This document shows, one piece after another, positions 5,835-7,452 of a stretch of DNA of 7,452 bases. The translations under genes were made by a program, and so were the position numbers. The stretch's first letter is position 1; every line of letters starts with the position of its first letter. The notes below the pieces were generated by a model, which was not told where the DNA came from, searched no databases, and saw nothing but the letters and a program-made list of their open reading frames with translations. Origin of the DNA: Actinomycetota bacterium (GTDB taxonomy: Bacteria > Actinomycetota > Acidimicrobiia > Actinomarinales > Actinomarinaceae); contig JAQCEB010000033.1 in the NCBI GenBank assembly GCA_027729925.1, positions 1 through 7,452 of the forward strand. Direction: 5' to 3'.

Positions 5835-6513
5835 ATTTAGCGATTTTTCCATCCACAAGTTCTATTTTCTTTTTGAACATTTTTGCATGCTCTTGATTAT
5901 GGGTAATCATTATTACTGTTTTTCCAATATCATTGAGCTCTTTCAATATGTTAAGTATTTTTAATCCAGATTCTTTATCAAGATTTCCAGTTGGTTCATC
6001 TGCTAATACAAAAGCTGGATCTTCAACTAATGCTCTTGCTATCGCAACTCTCTGCTGCTCACCACCTGATAACTCTTTCGGTAAATGAGTAAGTCTATGT
6101 CCTAAACCTACTTGTTCTAGGGCTTCTTTTGCCTTTTTTAATCTTTCTTCACGTTTTACTCCTTGATAAAGTAACCCTTCTGCAACATTTTCTTGAGCAG
6201 TTAAACCTGGTAAAAGAAAAAAGCTTTGAAAAATAAATCCAATTTTTTCACCTCTAAACTTTGATAATTCGTCATCAGAAAAATCAGAAATATTTTTACC
6301 TTCTATTTCAATAATTCCCTCTGAGGCATTGTCTAATAAACCAATCATGTTTAATAATGTTGATTTACCGCTTCCTGATTGACCAACAATAGAAACAAAT
6401 TCGCCTTCATTAATATCAATTGAAATATCGTCTAAAGCTTTTACTGGTGGTGGTCCGTCATAAGTCTTACTAATGTTTTTTAAAGAAATTACAGAGTTAA
6501 TATTTGAACTCAT
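5824..6513 (-). CDS. ABC transporter ATP-binding protein, LolD/MacB type
   Basis: The cytoplasmic ATPase that drives the adjacent permease, 229 residues, full length for the type. All nucleotide-binding motifs are intact: Walker A GQSGSGKST (44-52), Q-loop Gln96, signature LSGGEQQRVAIARAL (148-162), Walker B FVLADEP (168-174) with catalytic Glu173, D-loop GNLD (176-179) and switch His205. The LolD/MacB-type call rests on the FIFQSFFLLPGLTAQENV stretch (93-110), the LADEPTGNLD Walker B/D-loop and the neighbouring MacB-type permease. The ATG overlaps the adaptor stop as ATGA and no Shine-Dalgarno is seen, so translation is coupled to the adaptor. It also overlaps the permease start by 11 nt. 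The transported substrate cannot be read from this subunit. Confidence 0.96.
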   Translation of the reverse strand: MSSNINSVISLKNISKTYDGPPPVKALDDISIDINEGEFVSIVGQSGSGKSTLLNMIGLLDNASEGIIEIEGKNISDFSDDELSKFRGEKIGFIFQSFFLLPGLTAQENVAEGLLYQGVKREERLKKAKEALEQVGLGHRLTHLPKELSGGEQQRVAIARALVEDPAFVLADEPTGNLDKESGLKILNILKELNDIGKTVIMITHNQEHAKMFKKKIELVDGKIAKYEG

Positions 6514-7452
6514 CTTGGAACAATTACTAATTGGCCTTCTGAAATGTTTCCTTTTACTTCAACATACCCATCTGTAAATACACCTATTTCAACACCGACG
6601 TAAGTTGTATCTTGACCAGATTTGATAGTAGATAAATCATCCCCATTGTTTCCTTCATAAACTTCTAACGCATAACCACCTTCAGCTAGTGCAAGTAAAG
6701 CATTTACAGGAACATATAGAATGTCTTTTGATACCTCTGTTGTAATAAATACATCGACAGGTGCTTCGTCAAAAATATTTAATTCATCTGGATTGCTTAT
6801 AGCTAAAATTACTTCTACAAAATCTCCAGATTGAGACTGTGTAACTACTTGGTCTATAAATGATATTGTTGTGAGTATTGTATCTCCGTTAGGCAATTCT
6901 ACTTCAACAGAATCTCCAAGATTAACTATATCTTGATCGGCAGCTTCAATACTAAAAACAACTTCTAATCCTGTTGTAGAAATATTATAAAGTTGTGCAT
7001 TATTGCTTGTAACAGAACCTTTATCGCTAATGTGAGAGCCAACAATTATTGCTGTTTCGGATGCAAATGCATTAGTAGGACTAAATGTTTCTGATTTTGC
7101 AACAAGTTCTAAGTCATTAAGTTCTTTTTTTGCTTGTTCTAACTCTGCTGACTTATCGATACCTTCGTTATATTCTTTAACAGCATCATCATACGCTTTT
7201 TGAGCTAAATCAATTGCTAAAGCCTCACTAGCATCTATGACCGAACCTTTGCCTTCTTCTAGTTCGCGTAATCTTTTCTGTTCTTCAATTTTGTCTTCGT
7301 AGCTTTTAATTTCATCTTTTCGAGTTTCTTCGGATTTTTGAATTGTTTTTGGATTTGTTAAATCTTTTAAAATTGTAATTTGGTTTAAATATTCATCAAT
7401 TAACTTTGTTGCTGCTTTCCAAGCTGCATTTTCATCTTGAGCGCTTTCAATC
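6510..7452 (-). CDS. HlyD/RND-type periplasmic-adaptor-like protein, 5' end missing
   Basis: The C-terminal 313 residues of the extracytoplasmic adaptor of the exporter. The frame stays open to the window end, so the TTG at 6896 is internal and the N-terminus (signal, first lipoyl half and any peptidoglycan-binding domain) is missing. Visible order: a long charged helical hairpin rich in Lys, Glu and Ala at about residues 5-115, with a Gly-containing turn near 65-68. A second lipoyl half follows at about 116-150, then a beta-barrel domain from about 155 (VVFSIEAADQDIVNLGDSV), with VELPNGDTILTTISFID in the position of the barrel's G-x-V strand. A C-terminal membrane-proximal-like domain (VPVNALLAL, then GVFTDGYVEVKG) ends LVIVPR. 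The usual APxxGxV motif at the lipoyl return is not obvious here. In a monoderm the protein would not bridge to an outer membrane; cell wall or substrate handling is more likely. Confidence 0.85.
   Translation of the reverse strand, partial: IESAQDENAAWKAATKLIDEYLNQITILKDLTNPKTIQKSEETRKDEIKSYEDKIEEQKRLRELEEGKGSVIDASEALAIDLAQKAYDDAVKEYNEGIDKSAELEQAKKELNDLELVAKSETFSPTNAFASETAIIVGSHISDKGSVTSNNAQLYNISTTGLEVVFSIEAADQDIVNLGDSVEVELPNGDTILTTISFIDQVVTQSQSGDFVEVILAISNPDELNIFDEAPVDVFITTEVSKDILYVPVNALLALAEGGYALEVYEGNNGDDLSTIKSGQDTTYVGVEIGVFTDGYVEVKGNISEGQLVIVPR

Noticed and set aside
6894..6896. TTG as the start of a separate 128-residue protein
   Set aside because: The same frame continues without a stop to the window end and encodes the coiled coil and lipoyl half of the adaptor.
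1..7452. CRISPR array, tRNA, rRNA, insertion sequence or phage genes
   Set aside because: No regularly spaced repeats, cloverleaf sequence, transposase or phage motif was seen on either strand.

Overview
The window is AT-rich and very densely packed. Genes overlap or nearly touch, stop codons are mostly TAA, and several starts are GTG. The right-hand operon has the layout and sequence style of MacB-type ABC exporter operons of Actinobacteria. Its last gene encodes a secreted protein with the Cys-Met-Arg ... Phe-Pro-Asp-Pro motif that I associate with that phylum. AT-richness, extreme compaction and actinobacterial proteins together suggest a streamlined marine actinobacterium of the Candidatus Actinomarina type. 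This is an inference; there is no rRNA or marker gene here to prove it.

Layout. From 1 to 2637 on the + strand lie the C-terminal part of an S9 serine peptidase (cut by the window start) and a complete MgtE magnesium transporter. From 2634 to 3304 on the - strand lie an unrecognised 166-residue protein and, upstream of it, a 45-residue single-pass membrane protein. A 51-bp divergent spacer carries a good -10 box for each direction. From 3356 to 4129 on the + strand lie a 51-residue two-pass membrane protein, a probable 31-residue membrane peptide, and a 161-residue lipoprotein whose GTG start overlaps the end of the 31-residue frame. From 7452 down to 4126 on the - strand lies a four-gene operon: periplasmic-adaptor-like protein (5' end beyond the window), LolD/MacB-type ATPase, MacB/FtsX-type permease, and a lipoprotein with an internally duplicated cysteine motif.

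How the genes work together. The four - strand genes are linked by overlaps of 4, 11 and 4 nt, so they are almost certainly co-translated. They probably build one ATP-driven envelope machine: permease and ATPase in the membrane, a coiled-coil adaptor outside, and the duplicated-motif lipoprotein as an accessory or substrate. The peptidase and MgtE are unrelated housekeeping functions that may be co-transcribed across a 48-nt gap.

The two convergent junctions (2634-2637 and 4126-4129) have the same design: one TTAA supplies the TAA stop of both facing genes, leaving no room for an intergenic terminator. I see no tRNA, rRNA, CRISPR array, insertion sequence or prophage gene. Nothing here is clearly a new system. 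The parts least explained are the small membrane proteins at 3167-3651, the duplicated-motif lipoprotein, and the unrecognised 166-residue protein.
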